From assembly GCA_905201055.1 (NCBI GenBank), contig CAJKMT010000006.1, positions 1-52,163 of the forward strand: a stretch of 52,163 nt of DNA. The letters are read 5' to 3'. Positions 1 through 8,822 of the stretch are shown piece by piece (position 1 is the first letter of the stretch; every line of letters starts with the position of its first letter). Under the pieces are notes generated by a model, which worked only from the letters and a program-made list of their open reading frames with translations, had not been told where the DNA came from and ran no database searches. Source of the DNA: an uncultured Sutterella sp. GTDB taxonomy: Bacteria; Pseudomonadota; Gammaproteobacteria; Burkholderiales; Burkholderiaceae_F. A program made the position numbers and the translations under genes.

Positions 1-180
1 GGACCCCCCTCCCTCCCCTCCAAGGCCCCTTGCCAAGCCGCGGACAAAATTGGTCTTTCCCATTCCCAGGCCACCGTAAAGGGCAATCACTTCACCGCCT
101 GACAACTGGGCCGCCAGCTTTTCCCCTATCAGCTCGGTTTGGGCCGGAGAACGGCTTTCCACACAAATTTTTCCGCTCAT
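1..180 (-). CDS. tsaE: TsaE-like tRNA threonylcarbamoyladenosine ATPase, 5' part only (foreign-looking)
   Basis: Read on the minus strand from the ATG at 180, the frame begins MSGKICVESRSPAQTE and reaches a P-loop of the form GGLGMGKTNF followed by VRGLARGLGG. This is the N-terminal third of TsaE, the ATPase partner of TsaB/TsaD in t6A tRNA modification. It runs off the window start, and the last codons are a G-rich run that looks low in quality. Its ATG overlaps the stop (TGATG) of another minus-strand frame ending in ADGVIEGLF. A second, complete tsaE that differs clearly in sequence lies at 20313-20813, in the proteobacterial tsaE-amidase context. This copy therefore probably comes from another organism, perhaps a Clostridia-type gene order, and was joined by misassembly. 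The family call is good; membership of this genome is doubtful. Confidence 0.6.
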   Translation of the reverse strand, partial: MSGKICVESRSPAQTELIGEKLAAQLSGGEVIALYGGLGMGKTNFVRGLARGLGGEGGGS

Positions 181-245
181 CAGAACAGCCCTTCAATCAC
201 GCCGTCAGCGGTAACGTCAATTTTCTCCGCCGCCGGCACCTTCGG
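177..245 (-). pseudogene. 3' end of an unidentified minus-strand gene, cut at a probable assembly junction
   Basis: On the minus strand the codons ending at the TGA at 177-179 spell VPAAEKIDVTADGVIEGLF. They overlap the start of the adjacent tsaE fragment by TGATG, as in a tight operon. Further upstream the plus strand becomes clear permease coding sequence, so this gene is cut at about 225-245. I do not recognise the protein. It matters only as part of the foreign-looking edge fragment. Confidence 0.35.
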
Positions 246-1071
246 CAGTTTCCAAAATTTAGGCATTGCCGCACTGGTGCTTTTTTCCATTATTTTCTTT
301 AACAGAAGTTCAAACCGCTACCTTCGCATGAGTTCTATTGTCATCGGCCTTGCGATCGGTTACGCCGTCTCCTGGATGTGCGGTATGGTGGACTTTTCTT
401 CTGTTAAAAGCTACGGCGGTTTCAATATTCCAATTCCCTTTAAGTATGGCGTTTCTTTTGACTGGGGTGCCATCATCGGACTGGCTCTTGTTTACCTCAT
501 TACTGCGATTGAAGCCTACGGTGACGTTACTGCCAACTCCATGATTTCCGGGCAGCCTTTCAGAGGCGATCAATTCATGAAGAGAGCTCAGGGCGGTATT
601 TTGGCCGACGGGTTCAATTCCATGATTGCCGGCATGCTCAATTCCTTCCCCAATTCCATCTTTGCTCAAAATAACGGCATGATTCAGCTGACGGGCGTTG
701 CAAGCCGTTATGTCGGTTATTTCATTGCGGGCTTCTTGGTTTTGTTGGGACTTTTCCCCGCCATCGGACTGGTCTTCTCACTGATGCCCGATCCGGTTTT
801 AGGCGGCGCCACGCTTTTGATGTTCGGTACCGTTGCCGCTGCCGGCATGCGCATTATTGCCAGCCAGCGCATTGACCGTAAAGCCATTTTGGTGATTGCT
901 TTAAGTTTCTCGTTCGGTTTGAGTGTGGAACTCGTTCCTGAAATCCTCAGCCAGTTCCCTGAAACGCTGAGAAATATTTTTGCCTCAGGCATCACCACCG
1001 GCGGCCTCACTGCCATCGTGGCCAACACGCTCATCCATATTGAAGAGTACGAAGATAACAAAGAAGATTAA
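240..1071 (+). CDS. NCS2-family nucleobase (uracil/xanthine) permease, C-terminal part
   Basis: The frame carries the C-terminal half of a nucleobase:cation symporter-2 permease of the inner membrane, which imports uracil or xanthine with protons. Recognisable parts are the FGSFQNLGIAALV helix, the region AIEAYGDVTANSMISGQPF (the conserved NCS2 motif holding the key Glu) and IFAQNNGMIQLTGVASRYVG with the QxNxGxxxxT signature. At least five hydrophobic helices follow, ending at TAA 1071. About 275 residues are present against roughly 430-460 in the family, so the N-terminal half is missing. Although the frame stays open upstream to 139, residues before about 240 do not look like NCS2 and overlap the foreign tsaE fragment; the true gene was probably cut by a chimeric join at about 225-245. 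Uracil import would match upp at 46707. Confidence 0.8.
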
Positions 1072-1111
1072 TTTCTTAATTTTCGATTTCAAAGAACTGA
1101 AGCAACACCTT

Positions 1112-1146
1112 AACGCTCCCTTGAAAAATCCAGGGAGCGTTTTTTC
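1112..1146 (+). terminator. Rho-independent terminator after the permease
   Basis: A 9-bp stem (ACGCTCCCT / AGGGAGCGT, arms 1113-1121 and 1132-1140) with a 10-nt loop is followed by six T. It lies 41 nt after the permease stop and separates it from leuS. Confidence 0.85.
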
Positions 1147-1226
1147 TGAATGTTTTCTGCGAAAAAACAGTTTGCTTCGACATTCATCTCGATAGCGCTT
1201 AAGGTATTTCGCCTACAGCGGCGTCG

Positions 1227-1254
1227 TTAAAAGATCGCTTAAAACCGTTATACT
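1227..1254 (+). promoter_or_regulatory. Probable sigma-70 promoter of leuS
   Basis: TTAAAA (1227-1232), a 16-bp spacer and TATACT (1249-1254) lie 39 nt before the leuS ATG, just downstream of the permease terminator. Confidence 0.5.
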
Positions 1255-1292
1255 TTCTAAATTCGCTTAATTAATTGTGATTGGATAGCACT

Positions 1293-3929
1293 ATGCGTGA
1301 AACTTACTCTCCGCAAATCGTTGAAGCTGAGGTACAGGCTGCTTGGAAAAAAGCAGATGTCTATCATGCTCACGAACATGCTAAAGACAAGAACGGTAAA
1401 GAAAAACCCAAATTCTATGTCTTGTCCATGCTGCCCTACCCGAGCGGCAAGCTGCACATGGGTCACGTCCGCAACTACACATTAAACGACGTGATGTACC
1501 GCTACCTTCGCATGAAGGGCTACAACGTCATGACCCCGATGGGTTGGGATGCCTTCGGTCTGCCTGCTGAAAATGCCGCCATTAACCACGGCATCGCTCC
1601 GGCCAAGTGGACGTTTGACAACATCGCTGAAATGAAAAACCAAATGCAGCCTTTGGGACTTGCGTTTGACTGGAGCCGCGAAGTTGCCACCTGCACTCCC
1701 GAGTACTATCGCTGGAACCAGTGGATGTTCCTGAAGATGTTGGAAAAGGGCATCTGCTACCGCAAAACCCAGATCGTCAACTGGGACCCGGTGGATAAGA
1801 CCGTATTGGCCAACGAACAGGTTGTCGATGGTCGCGGCTGGCGTTCCGGCGCTGTCGTTGAAAAGCGCGAAATCCCCGGCTACTACCTCGGCATTACCCA
1901 ATACGCCGATGAACTGCTCAAGGATTTGGATATTCTTAAAGGCTGGCCCGAACAGGTCCGCAGCATGCAGGAACACTGGATCGGTAAGTCTGTCGGTGTG
2001 AAACTTGCATTCCCCTACACAATTGACGGCAAGGAAGAAAAGCTTCAGGTCTTCACCACCCGCGCCGATACGCTGATGGGTGTCACCTTTGTGGCCGTGG
2101 CCGCCGAACATCCGCTCGCTAAGCGCCTTGCTCAAGACAATCCCCAGGTCGATGCCTTTATTAAGGAATGCGCCAAGGGCGGCGTGAGCGAAGCTGATCT
2201 CGCCACGCGTGAAAAAGAAGGCGTCCCGACGGGCTTTTGTGTCAAGCACCCGCTCACTGGCGAAGATGTCCCTGTTTGGGTCGGCAACTACGTGTTGATG
2301 AGTTACGGTGAAGGCGCCGTCATGGGTGTGCCTGCTCACGATGAACGTGATTTTGCTTTCGCCAAGAAATATGGCTTACCCATCAAACAAGTGGTCGGTA
2401 TGGCCGGAAAGACTTACTCGACGGATGCCTGGCAGGAATGGTATGCCGACAAGAGCGATGCTACACAATTGGTGAATTCCGGCGAGTTTGACGGTCTGAC
2501 TGTACATCAAGGGATTGACAAAATTGCCGATGCGCTCGCCGCCAAGGGCCTTGGTGAAAAGCAAACGCAATTCCGCATCCGCGATTGGGGTATCAGCCGT
2601 CAGCGCTACTGGGGCACGCCGATTCCGATCATCAACTGCCCGCACTGCGGTCCAGTGCCTGTTCCCGAAAAGGATCTCCCGGTTGTTTTGCCGACCGATT
2701 TGGTTCCGGACGGCTCGGGCAACCCGTTGAATAAGTGCGAATCTTTCCTCAAGTGCAAGTGCCCGGTCTGCGGCGGTGACGCCACCCGTGAAACCGACAC
2801 AATGGACACGTTCGTGGACTCTTCATGGTACTTCATGCGCTACTGCTCGCACGACTGTGACACCGCCATGGTGGATGATCGCAACGATTATTGGGCTCCG
2901 GTGGATCAATACATCGGCGGCATCGAACACGCCGTGCTGCACCTGCTCTACGCCCGATTCTGGACAAAGGTGATGCGTGACCTGGGACTGGTGAAGTTTG
3001 ACGAACCCTTCACCCGCCTCTTTACACAAGGCATGCTTACCGCCGAGTGCTACTACCGTGAAATGCCTGACGGCAAGAAGCGCTGGTACTACCCGGATGA
3101 AATCGAAATTTTCTACGACGAAAAAGCCCGTCCGGTACGCGCCATTGCCAAGGATGACGGATTGCCCGTCACCATGGGCGGCGTTGAAAAGATGAGTAAG
3201 TCGAAGAACAACGTCGTGGAGCCGAAGACCATCATCGATAAGTTTGGCGCCGATACCGCCCGCAGCTTTGTGATGTTTGCAGGTCCCCCCGATCAGTCCG
3301 CTGCCTGGAGCAATTCCGGTGCCGAAGGCACCTATCGCTTCCTGCGCAGACTTTGGAACTGGTGCTTCAAAAATAAGGAGGCGATTGCCCGTGCCGCTGG
3401 CGTTGACGTCAGTGTCTTGAGTCCGGCTCAAAAGAATCTGCGCCGCGACATCTACACTTCGCTCAAACAAGCGACCGCTGACATTGATCGTATGCAGTAC
3501 AACACGGTTGTGTCTGCAACGATGAAGATGCTCAATTCGCTTGAAGCTGCCAAGTTCGAAGAAAGCGCCGGTACTGATGCCGTGCTTAAGGAATGCGCCG
3601 GCATTTTGATCCGTACGCTTTATCCGATTGCGCCGCACATCACGACGCAGCTGTGGCAAGACTTGGGCTTTGAAGCAGAAATGGGGGCTATTCTCGATGC
3701 ACCCTGGCCTGAAGTGGATGAAAAGGCGTTGGTTGCCGACGACATGACTCTCGTCGTTCAGGTCAACGGCAAGCTTCGCGGCTCTGTCACTGTTTCAGCT
3801 CAAGCCACAAAGGAAGACATTGAGAAGGCGGCTTTGGAAAACGAAAATGTGAAGAAATTCACCGAAGGCAAGACGATCCGCAAGATCATTGTCGTGCCGA
3901 AGAAACTCGTTAATATCGTCGCAGCCTGA
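1293..3929 (+). CDS. leuS: Leucyl-tRNA synthetase
   Basis: LeuS charges tRNA-Leu with leucine in the cytoplasm. The 878-residue product has the class I signature HMGH at residues 55-58 and KMSKS at 633-637. Between them sits the large CP1 editing domain, with TTRADTLMGVTF and the GVPAHDERD motif that hydrolyses mischarged tRNA. A zinc-type C-x2-C region (INCPHCG, KCKCPVCGG) and the C-terminal anticodon-binding and LeuS-specific domains follow. Length and domain order are normal. The open frame begins at a TTG (1281), but the ATG at 1293 gives the usual family N-terminus (MRETYSPQ), so I use that. Downstream order lptE-holA is the common beta/gamma-proteobacterial arrangement, although a terminator follows leuS here. 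Confidence 0.98.
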   Translation: MRETYSPQIVEAEVQAAWKKADVYHAHEHAKDKNGKEKPKFYVLSMLPYPSGKLHMGHVRNYTLNDVMYRYLRMKGYNVMTPMGWDAFGLPAENAAINHGIAPAKWTFDNIAEMKNQMQPLGLAFDWSREVATCTPEYYRWNQWMFLKMLEKGICYRKTQIVNWDPVDKTVLANEQVVDGRGWRSGAVVEKREIPGYYLGITQYADELLKDLDILKGWPEQVRSMQEHWIGKSVGVKLAFPYTIDGKEEKLQVFTTRADTLMGVTFVAVAAEHPLAKRLAQDNPQVDAFIKECAKGGVSEADLATREKEGVPTGFCVKHPLTGEDVPVWVGNYVLMSYGEGAVMGVPAHDERDFAFAKKYGLPIKQVVGMAGKTYSTDAWQEWYADKSDATQLVNSGEFDGLTVHQGIDKIADALAAKGLGEKQTQFRIRDWGISRQRYWGTPIPIINCPHCGPVPVPEKDLPVVLPTDLVPDGSGNPLNKCESFLKCKCPVCGGDATRETDTMDTFVDSSWYFMRYCSHDCDTAMVDDRNDYWAPVDQYIGGIEHAVLHLLYARFWTKVMRDLGLVKFDEPFTRLFTQGMLTAECYYREMPDGKKRWYYPDEIEIFYDEKARPVRAIAKDDGLPVTMGGVEKMSKSKNNVVEPKTIIDKFGADTARSFVMFAGPPDQSAAWSNSGAEGTYRFLRRLWNWCFKNKEAIARAAGVDVSVLSPAQKNLRRDIYTSLKQATADIDRMQYNTVVSATMKMLNSLEAAKFEESAGTDAVLKECAGILIRTLYPIAPHITTQLWQDLGFEAEMGAILDAPWPEVDEKALVADDMTLVVQVNGKLRGSVTVSAQATKEDIEKAALENENVKKFTEGKTIRKIIVVPKKLVNIVAA

Positions 3930-3952
3930 TTGAGGCTTTAAAGAAACTTTTG

Positions 3953-3986
3953 AGTCCCGAGACCGCCAAGGTTTCGGGACTTTTTT
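3953..3986 (+). terminator. Rho-independent terminator after leuS
   Basis: An imperfect 12-bp stem (AGTCCCGAGACC / GGTTTCGGGACT) is followed by six T at 3981-3986. The likely lptE promoter follows at once, so the lptE group can be transcribed independently of leuS. Confidence 0.85.
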
Positions 3987-3990
3987 GCCC

Positions 3991-3996
3991 TATAAT
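3991..3996 (+). promoter_or_regulatory. Probable -10 element for lptE-holA
   Basis: A consensus TATAAT lies 39 nt before the lptE ATG and directly after the leuS terminator. No good -35 is visible, so the call rests on the -10 alone. Confidence 0.4.
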
Positions 3997-4034
3997 GAGC
4001 CTATTGTTTCTGCATTTCTGATTGGAATTTGATT

Positions 4035-4550
4035 ATGGCTTTGGCCCGACGCTCATTTCTTTTCTCTGCGCTTGCTTTGTCTGTGATGGCAAGCGGTTGC
4101 GGTTTTCATCTGCGCGGACAGACGACGCTGCCTTTTGAAACACTCTACGTCGATATGCCCGTCAACGACAAAATTGCCGCCAATATCAGACGACTGATTG
4201 CCGCGTCAACCAATGTGACCATTGTCCCTCAAGCGGCTCAAGCCGATGCCATTTTGGAATTGGTTTCTTCCGGTCGTCACCGCGACGTGGTTTCCGTGAA
4301 CATGCAGGGCGAAGAACGTGATTACGAACTTACGCTTAACATGACTTTCCGTTTGGTTGATCCCGACGGAAACGAATTCTTCCCGCCCACGACCTTCACT
4401 GCCTCGCGGACGATGTATTACAACGACGATGAATACTTGTCCAGAACCGCTCAAGAAGAAATCCTTTACTCGGAAATGCAGCAAAATCTGATCAATCGCT
4501 TGCTTGCACGCATGTCTTCGGTCGAACCAATCGTAACGGATGAATATTAG
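4035..4550 (+). CDS. lptE: LPS-assembly lipoprotein LptE
   Basis: LptE is the outer-membrane lipoprotein that plugs the LptD barrel and helps insert lipopolysaccharide into the outer leaflet. The 171-residue product has a twin-Arg-containing N-terminus, a hydrophobic stretch and the lipobox VMASGC, giving a lipidated Cys at residue 22. The family hallmark CGFHLRGQ follows directly. The ATG at 4035 is preferred over the upstream in-frame TTG (4029); a GGA sits about 9 nt upstream. The last 11 bases overlap the start of holA, implying translational coupling, the usual neighbour pair. Confidence 0.93.
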   Translation: MALARRSFLFSALALSVMASGCGFHLRGQTTLPFETLYVDMPVNDKIAANIRRLIAASTNVTIVPQAAQADAILELVSSGRHRDVVSVNMQGEERDYELTLNMTFRLVDPDGNEFFPPTTFTASRTMYYNDDEYLSRTAQEEILYSEMQQNLINRLLARMSSVEPIVTDEY

Positions 4551-5553
4551 AAGCGAAGACTTGGGGAACCTGCTTGAGAAAGAAAAAACTCAAGGTGTGC
4601 TGTCTCCCCTTTGGGTAATTGTTGGCGAAGAGCCCCTTTTGGCTCTTGAGGCCGGCGACGCTTTAAGAAACGCCGCCAAAGAGCTCGGCTATTCTGAAAG
4701 AGTGGTGCTCGCCTTAAGTTCAGTCAGTGACTGGTCGCCTTTAATTGATGCCGCGACCTCCGTCTCACTCTTTGATGATAAAAAAATCATCGAACTGCGT
4801 TTTTTGTCCTCCGGTCCCGGTATCAAAGGTGCCAAGGTGTTGGCACAATTTGCCGAGCTGGTTCCTCAGATTGACTCCACTGTGACGCTCGTTCATCTGA
4901 CGCAGGCCGACTACACCACGCAGAAAGCCAGTTGGTTCAAGGCTCTGGCTGCCAACGGCAACGTGATCTCCTGTCAACCCATTGCGCGTGCTCAATACCC
5001 GAATTGGATTCGTGAGCGGCTGCGCCGTCAGGGACAAAGCATGCAGGAATCGGCATTGACATTTTTTGCCGAACAGACCGAAGGCAATCTGATGGCAGCC
5101 AAGCAGGAACTCATGAAGCTTGAGCTTCTTTACCCCGGGAAAGAATTAACGCTTCGCGAAGTTGAAGACTGTGTCATGAATGTTTCGCGCTACAGCATTG
5201 AAGATTTGCTTGAAGCCATCGCCCAAGGCGATGTTGCCAGAACGGCGCGCACAGTCAACGGCATGCAGTCCGAAGATGAACCGATGCCCTTTATTTTGGT
5301 GCGTTTGAGCAGTTTTCTGCGCGATACGCTTTCCCTTACGGTCAACCGTCAGGCACAAGTGATGCCGTCGGTAAGACAGCTTGCCACCCAGCTTGCACGC
5401 CGATCAACACCGGCGAAAAACACCAATATGCTCGCTCGCTGCGCCGACCTCGACCGTTTGGCCAAAGGGTTAACTGTACAAAACCGAGATGACGTGTGGT
5501 CTGAACTCAAAACACTGTGTGTGTTTCTCGCTCATGTCTCCACTAGGAAATAA
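4540..5553 (+). CDS. holA: DNA polymerase III subunit delta
   Basis: HolA is the delta subunit of the DNA polymerase III clamp loader; it opens the beta sliding clamp. The 337-residue product matches the family in length, with an N-terminal clamp-binding region (LGNLLEKEKTQG, VGEEPLLALEAGDAL), the central AAA+-like fold without Walker motifs, and a C-terminal helical collar domain. The start overlaps the 3' end of lptE by 11 nt, and the next ATG begins 5 nt after its stop, so lptE, holA and the rRNA methyltransferase form one operon. Confidence 0.92.
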   Translation: MNIRSEDLGNLLEKEKTQGVLSPLWVIVGEEPLLALEAGDALRNAAKELGYSERVVLALSSVSDWSPLIDAATSVSLFDDKKIIELRFLSSGPGIKGAKVLAQFAELVPQIDSTVTLVHLTQADYTTQKASWFKALAANGNVISCQPIARAQYPNWIRERLRRQGQSMQESALTFFAEQTEGNLMAAKQELMKLELLYPGKELTLREVEDCVMNVSRYSIEDLLEAIAQGDVARTARTVNGMQSEDEPMPFILVRLSSFLRDTLSLTVNRQAQVMPSVRQLATQLARRSTPAKNTNMLARCADLDRLAKGLTVQNRDDVWSELKTLCVFLAHVSTRK

Positions 5554-5558
5554 TTGCC

Positions 5559-6746
5559 ATGCCTGTTTATCACTTCTTTGCGGTTTGTCCGCGCACTCTT
5601 GAGCCGATCCTTGCTGAAGAATTACAGTCGCTCGGCGCTCAAAACACTAAGGTGAATGCCGGCGGAGTTCTCTTTGAAGGTCCGCTGCAATTGGCTATGG
5701 CTGCCTGTTTAAGAAGTCGCTATGCAAGCCGCATTCTGCTTCGCATTGCCACTCGTCAATACTATGACAGTCATGACATCTACGACATGGCTCACGTGTT
5801 GCCCTGGGAACGGTTTTTTGATCCTGATGCCAAAATCCGCGTTGACGTCACCGCACATCGCTCGCCTCTGGAGAGTTTGGATTTCACCACGCTTCGCATC
5901 AAAGACGGCATCTGTGACCGATTCCGTGAAGGATGCGGAAAGCGCCCGAGTATTGAAAAGAGTAACCCTGATGTCCGCATTCACGCTTTTATCAACGAGC
6001 GCTACTGCACCTTTTATCTGAATTTATCGGGTGAACCGCTCTTTAAACGCGGCTGGCGTGTAGAAAAGGGCGAGGCGCCGTTGAAAGAAAACATGGCCGC
6101 CGGCCTTTTAGCCCTCTCCGGCTGGACTCCTGATCAGCCGCTGCTCGATCCTTTCTGCGGCTCCGGAACCATCGCTATTGAAGCGGCTCAAATTGCCTGC
6201 GGCATCGCACCGGGACTGAATCGCTCTTTTGCGTTCGAAAAACTTCACATTTTCGACATGGAGCTCTGGGACGAAATGAAAGAAGACGCAAAGGCCGAGG
6301 TCAATCTTCATGCGTCGGTTCAGATTCGCGCAAGCGATATTTCTACGATTGTCGTCGGCAAGGCGCAGGCCAATGCTCAGCGGGCCGGATTACAAAAACT
6401 TCTGGACGACGGTCGTTTGAGTTTCTCTCAGTGTGACGCCCGTCAGGTTGAAGCGTTTGCACCGTCCGGCCTCATTGTGACCAATCCTCCTTACGGCGAA
6501 CAATCCAATCCGAAGAGTGCCACGGTTGCTTCAATGATGAAAAATGTGGCTGACAACCTTAAAAAGCAGTTTTCGGGGTGGACCGCCTGGATGCTTACAA
6601 GTGACCGCAAATTGCCGAGTCAAATGCGCCTGTCCGAATCGCGAAAGATAGTCATCTACAACGGACCGCTCGAATGCCGCTTCTTTAAATTTGACATGGT
6701 CAGGGGTTCGTTCAGATCAAAAAAAGAGACACCTAAACCCGAGTAA
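5559..6746 (+). CDS. THUMP-domain class I rRNA N2-guanine methyltransferase (RlmL N-terminal type)
   Basis: This probably methylates a guanine (N2) of 23S rRNA, as the RlmL half of E. coli RlmKL does. The 395-residue protein has a ferredoxin-like plus THUMP RNA-binding region (about 1-165) and a SAM-dependent Rossmann domain with motif I DPFCGSGT at 197-204 and the N-methyltransferase motif NPPYGE beginning at N309. It corresponds only to the RlmL half; the RlmK domain found fused in enterics is absent, as in stand-alone homologues. The ATG is 5 nt after holA and a terminator follows, so it closes the operon. The exact guanine target is inferred from the family. Confidence 0.85.
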   Translation: MPVYHFFAVCPRTLEPILAEELQSLGAQNTKVNAGGVLFEGPLQLAMAACLRSRYASRILLRIATRQYYDSHDIYDMAHVLPWERFFDPDAKIRVDVTAHRSPLESLDFTTLRIKDGICDRFREGCGKRPSIEKSNPDVRIHAFINERYCTFYLNLSGEPLFKRGWRVEKGEAPLKENMAAGLLALSGWTPDQPLLDPFCGSGTIAIEAAQIACGIAPGLNRSFAFEKLHIFDMELWDEMKEDAKAEVNLHASVQIRASDISTIVVGKAQANAQRAGLQKLLDDGRLSFSQCDARQVEAFAPSGLIVTNPPYGEQSNPKSATVASMMKNVADNLKKQFSGWTAWMLTSDRKLPSQMRLSESRKIVIYNGPLECRFFKFDMVRGSFRSKKETPKPE

Positions 6747-6767
6747 AGAGGAAAACACCGGACTTTT

Positions 6768-6794
6768 AACGCCATCAAATAACTGATGGCGTTT
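6768..6794 (+). terminator. Rho-independent terminator after the rRNA methyltransferase
   Basis: A 10-bp stem (AACGCCATCA / TGATGGCGTT) with a 6-nt loop ends in a short T run. It lies between two convergent genes; only the plus direction has T residues after the stem. Confidence 0.7.
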
Positions 6795-6822
6795 TGGTAT
6801 CGGCGAACATTATTTGAAACGC

Positions 6823-8811
6823 TTATTTGTTTTCGGCATCCTCCAGTCCCTTGGCTACGATTTCAGAGAGTTCAACAATATCCATGCCCGAGAGCACCTT
6901 ATCGTCACTCATTGCGCTTTCAAACATCGTGAGACAGTGAGGACAGCCGACAGCAACCGTCGAGGCTGATTTGCGTAAATCGGTTAACCGGATGAAGTTA
7001 ATCTTCTTGGTAGAACTTTCCATCCACATTTGCCCGCCGCCGGCACCACAGCACATGGCATTTTTACCGCGTTGAAGATTTTCGACACGATTGATGCCTT
7101 TAATCGCATCGAGAATCTTCCGAGGCGTTCCGACACTGTTGTTGTAGCGAGCCATATAACAGGGATCATGAAAGACAATTTTTTCAGCCTGCTTAAGTTC
7201 CGGCTTAATGCGTCCGGATTCCAACAACTGCAGAATCAATTGCGTATGGCTGATCACTTCAAACTGTCCGCCTTCAAATTGAGGGTACTCATTTTTCAGC
7301 GTATTAAAACAATGCGGACAATGCGCAAGAATTCTCTTGAACTGATACTTGCGAAGGTTTTCAATGTTTTCCATTGCCGCCAATTGGAAGGTATATTCCT
7401 CCCCGCTTCGACGGGCAAAATCACCGTGACAGCGCTCTTCCTGCATGACAGCAAAAGAAACGCCGGCAGCATTTAAAATTTTGACCATTGAACGGGCAAT
7501 CTTTTGGGCACGACGGTCATAAGAGGCAGAACACCCCACCCAGTAGAGATAATCAACAGGCTTTCCTTCTGTAGCAATCGGCACATTCAACCCTTTTGCC
7601 CAGTCAAGTCGGGAAGCCGGGTCCATCCCCCAAGGATTGCCGACACTTTGAGTGTTTTGGAGAGCTTTCGTTAAACCGGCAGGAAATTCTCCCAATTCAA
7701 GCGCCAAGTGTCTGCGCATATCCACAATCGTAGACGGCAAATCCAAACGGGCAGGACACGCCTGCATACACGCTCCGCATGTGGTGCAGCTCCAGAGCGC
7801 TTCTTTGCTGACGATCTCTCCGACTAATGTTTTTTCGCTGGGGTGATGCAGACGTTTTTTAAGACTCATCACCAAGGCCTTGGGATCAAGCGGAGCGCCG
7901 GAGCGCAAGGCAGGACAAACTTCAGAGCAGCGACCGCATTCTGTGCAGGCATCAAAATCCAGACGCTGTTTCCAAGTAAATTGATTGAAATCCGACACAC
8001 CGAAGGATTCCTGCTCTTCAATATCCTCAATTTTGGCCAATTGTCCCTTGGGAGCCAGCTTTCTCCAATAAATATTGGTCGGGGCCTTAAACATGTGACC
8101 GAAGAAAGTGAATGGAATCAGCGCAACAAAAATCAATGCGCCGGCTCCATGCACGAGCCACCAGGTAAAGTGAGCACCATGAAGCTGTTCGGGGGTAAAC
8201 ATCTCTTGAAATACCAGACTGAAGGCATAGCCCACCGGTGAATACACCGCCCATTCGGGTTGCTGAGAAGCCAAGCGTAGCCCCTCAACGATAAAACCGG
8301 TGAAAACAATGACAGCCAAAGAGGTCAGAATCCAGGCAAAACGCCAGGAACGCTCAAGTTTTTTCCCTTTAACAGCAAAACGTCTGACAGCAGCCACTGC
8401 CAAAGCAATTAAGGTAAAGAGACCGGCAAGATCCAAGACAAACTTATAGACGAGATAAATATTTCCTTTAAGCAGCCGAGCGTCAAAAAGGTAATGAGCA
8501 ATGTCCCAATCGAGAACTGCCGTTGCGGTCCCAAAGAAAAGAAATACAAAACCCCAAAAGAGGAAAAAGTGAATAAGACCGCCCGGTGTCTTCAGTAAGC
8601 GGCGATGCATAAAGGCATCACGCCAGACTCCCAGCCAGCGATCTTTTTTGGCACTGGGCAACTCCAATTTTTTCCCTGCGCGCCACAAACGGATACATTG
8701 GCAGATACCAATTACACAAACCAATGCAGCAAGCAAACCGGCCACATAAACACCAATTTCCGCCCAAAAGGGAATATTCCAAAAAGCAGGGCGAATCGGC
8801 ATGGATTCCAT
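6823..8811 (-). CDS. Membrane-bound Fe-S oxidoreductase with CCG domains (FadF/YwjF-like, heterodisulfide-reductase-like)
   Basis: The 662-residue protein fuses an N-terminal membrane part (about 1-250, roughly six helices with candidate haem-ligand histidines, resembling nitrate reductase gamma) to two [4Fe-4S] motifs, CTECGRCSEVCP and CTTCGACMQACP. Two cysteine-rich CCG-type domains follow (GCSASY...RCHGD...CPHC and HDPCYMARY...CCGAGGG). This is the layout of FadF/YwjF-type proteins thought to pass electrons from electron-transfer flavoprotein to quinone. The first CCG domain has CHG instead of a CC pair. The ATG at 8811 follows a good RBS (AAGGACAGAG). It starts 11 nt after hrpA on the same strand, so the two are probably co-transcribed, although no ETF or acyl-CoA dehydrogenase gene is nearby. 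The family is clear; the electron donor is not. Confidence 0.8.
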   Translation of the reverse strand: MESMPIRPAFWNIPFWAEIGVYVAGLLAALVCVIGICQCIRLWRAGKKLELPSAKKDRWLGVWRDAFMHRRLLKTPGGLIHFFLFWGFVFLFFGTATAVLDWDIAHYLFDARLLKGNIYLVYKFVLDLAGLFTLIALAVAAVRRFAVKGKKLERSWRFAWILTSLAVIVFTGFIVEGLRLASQQPEWAVYSPVGYAFSLVFQEMFTPEQLHGAHFTWWLVHGAGALIFVALIPFTFFGHMFKAPTNIYWRKLAPKGQLAKIEDIEEQESFGVSDFNQFTWKQRLDFDACTECGRCSEVCPALRSGAPLDPKALVMSLKKRLHHPSEKTLVGEIVSKEALWSCTTCGACMQACPARLDLPSTIVDMRRHLALELGEFPAGLTKALQNTQSVGNPWGMDPASRLDWAKGLNVPIATEGKPVDYLYWVGCSASYDRRAQKIARSMVKILNAAGVSFAVMQEERCHGDFARRSGEEYTFQLAAMENIENLRKYQFKRILAHCPHCFNTLKNEYPQFEGGQFEVISHTQLILQLLESGRIKPELKQAEKIVFHDPCYMARYNNSVGTPRKILDAIKGINRVENLQRGKNAMCCGAGGGQMWMESSTKKINFIRLTDLRKSASTVAVGCPHCLTMFESAMSDDKVLSGMDIVELSEIVAKGLEDAENK

Positions 8812-8822
8812 ATCTCTGTCCT

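Noticed and set aside
139..240. Extending the permease start upstream to 139
   Set aside because: Those residues match no NCS2 sequence I know and overlap the minus-strand tsaE fragment, which is convincing coding sequence.
1482..3659. Long minus-strand open frames (278 and 285 codons) opposite leuS
   Set aside because: They mirror leuS codons and look like no protein family; a GC-balanced synthetase gene commonly leaves such frames.
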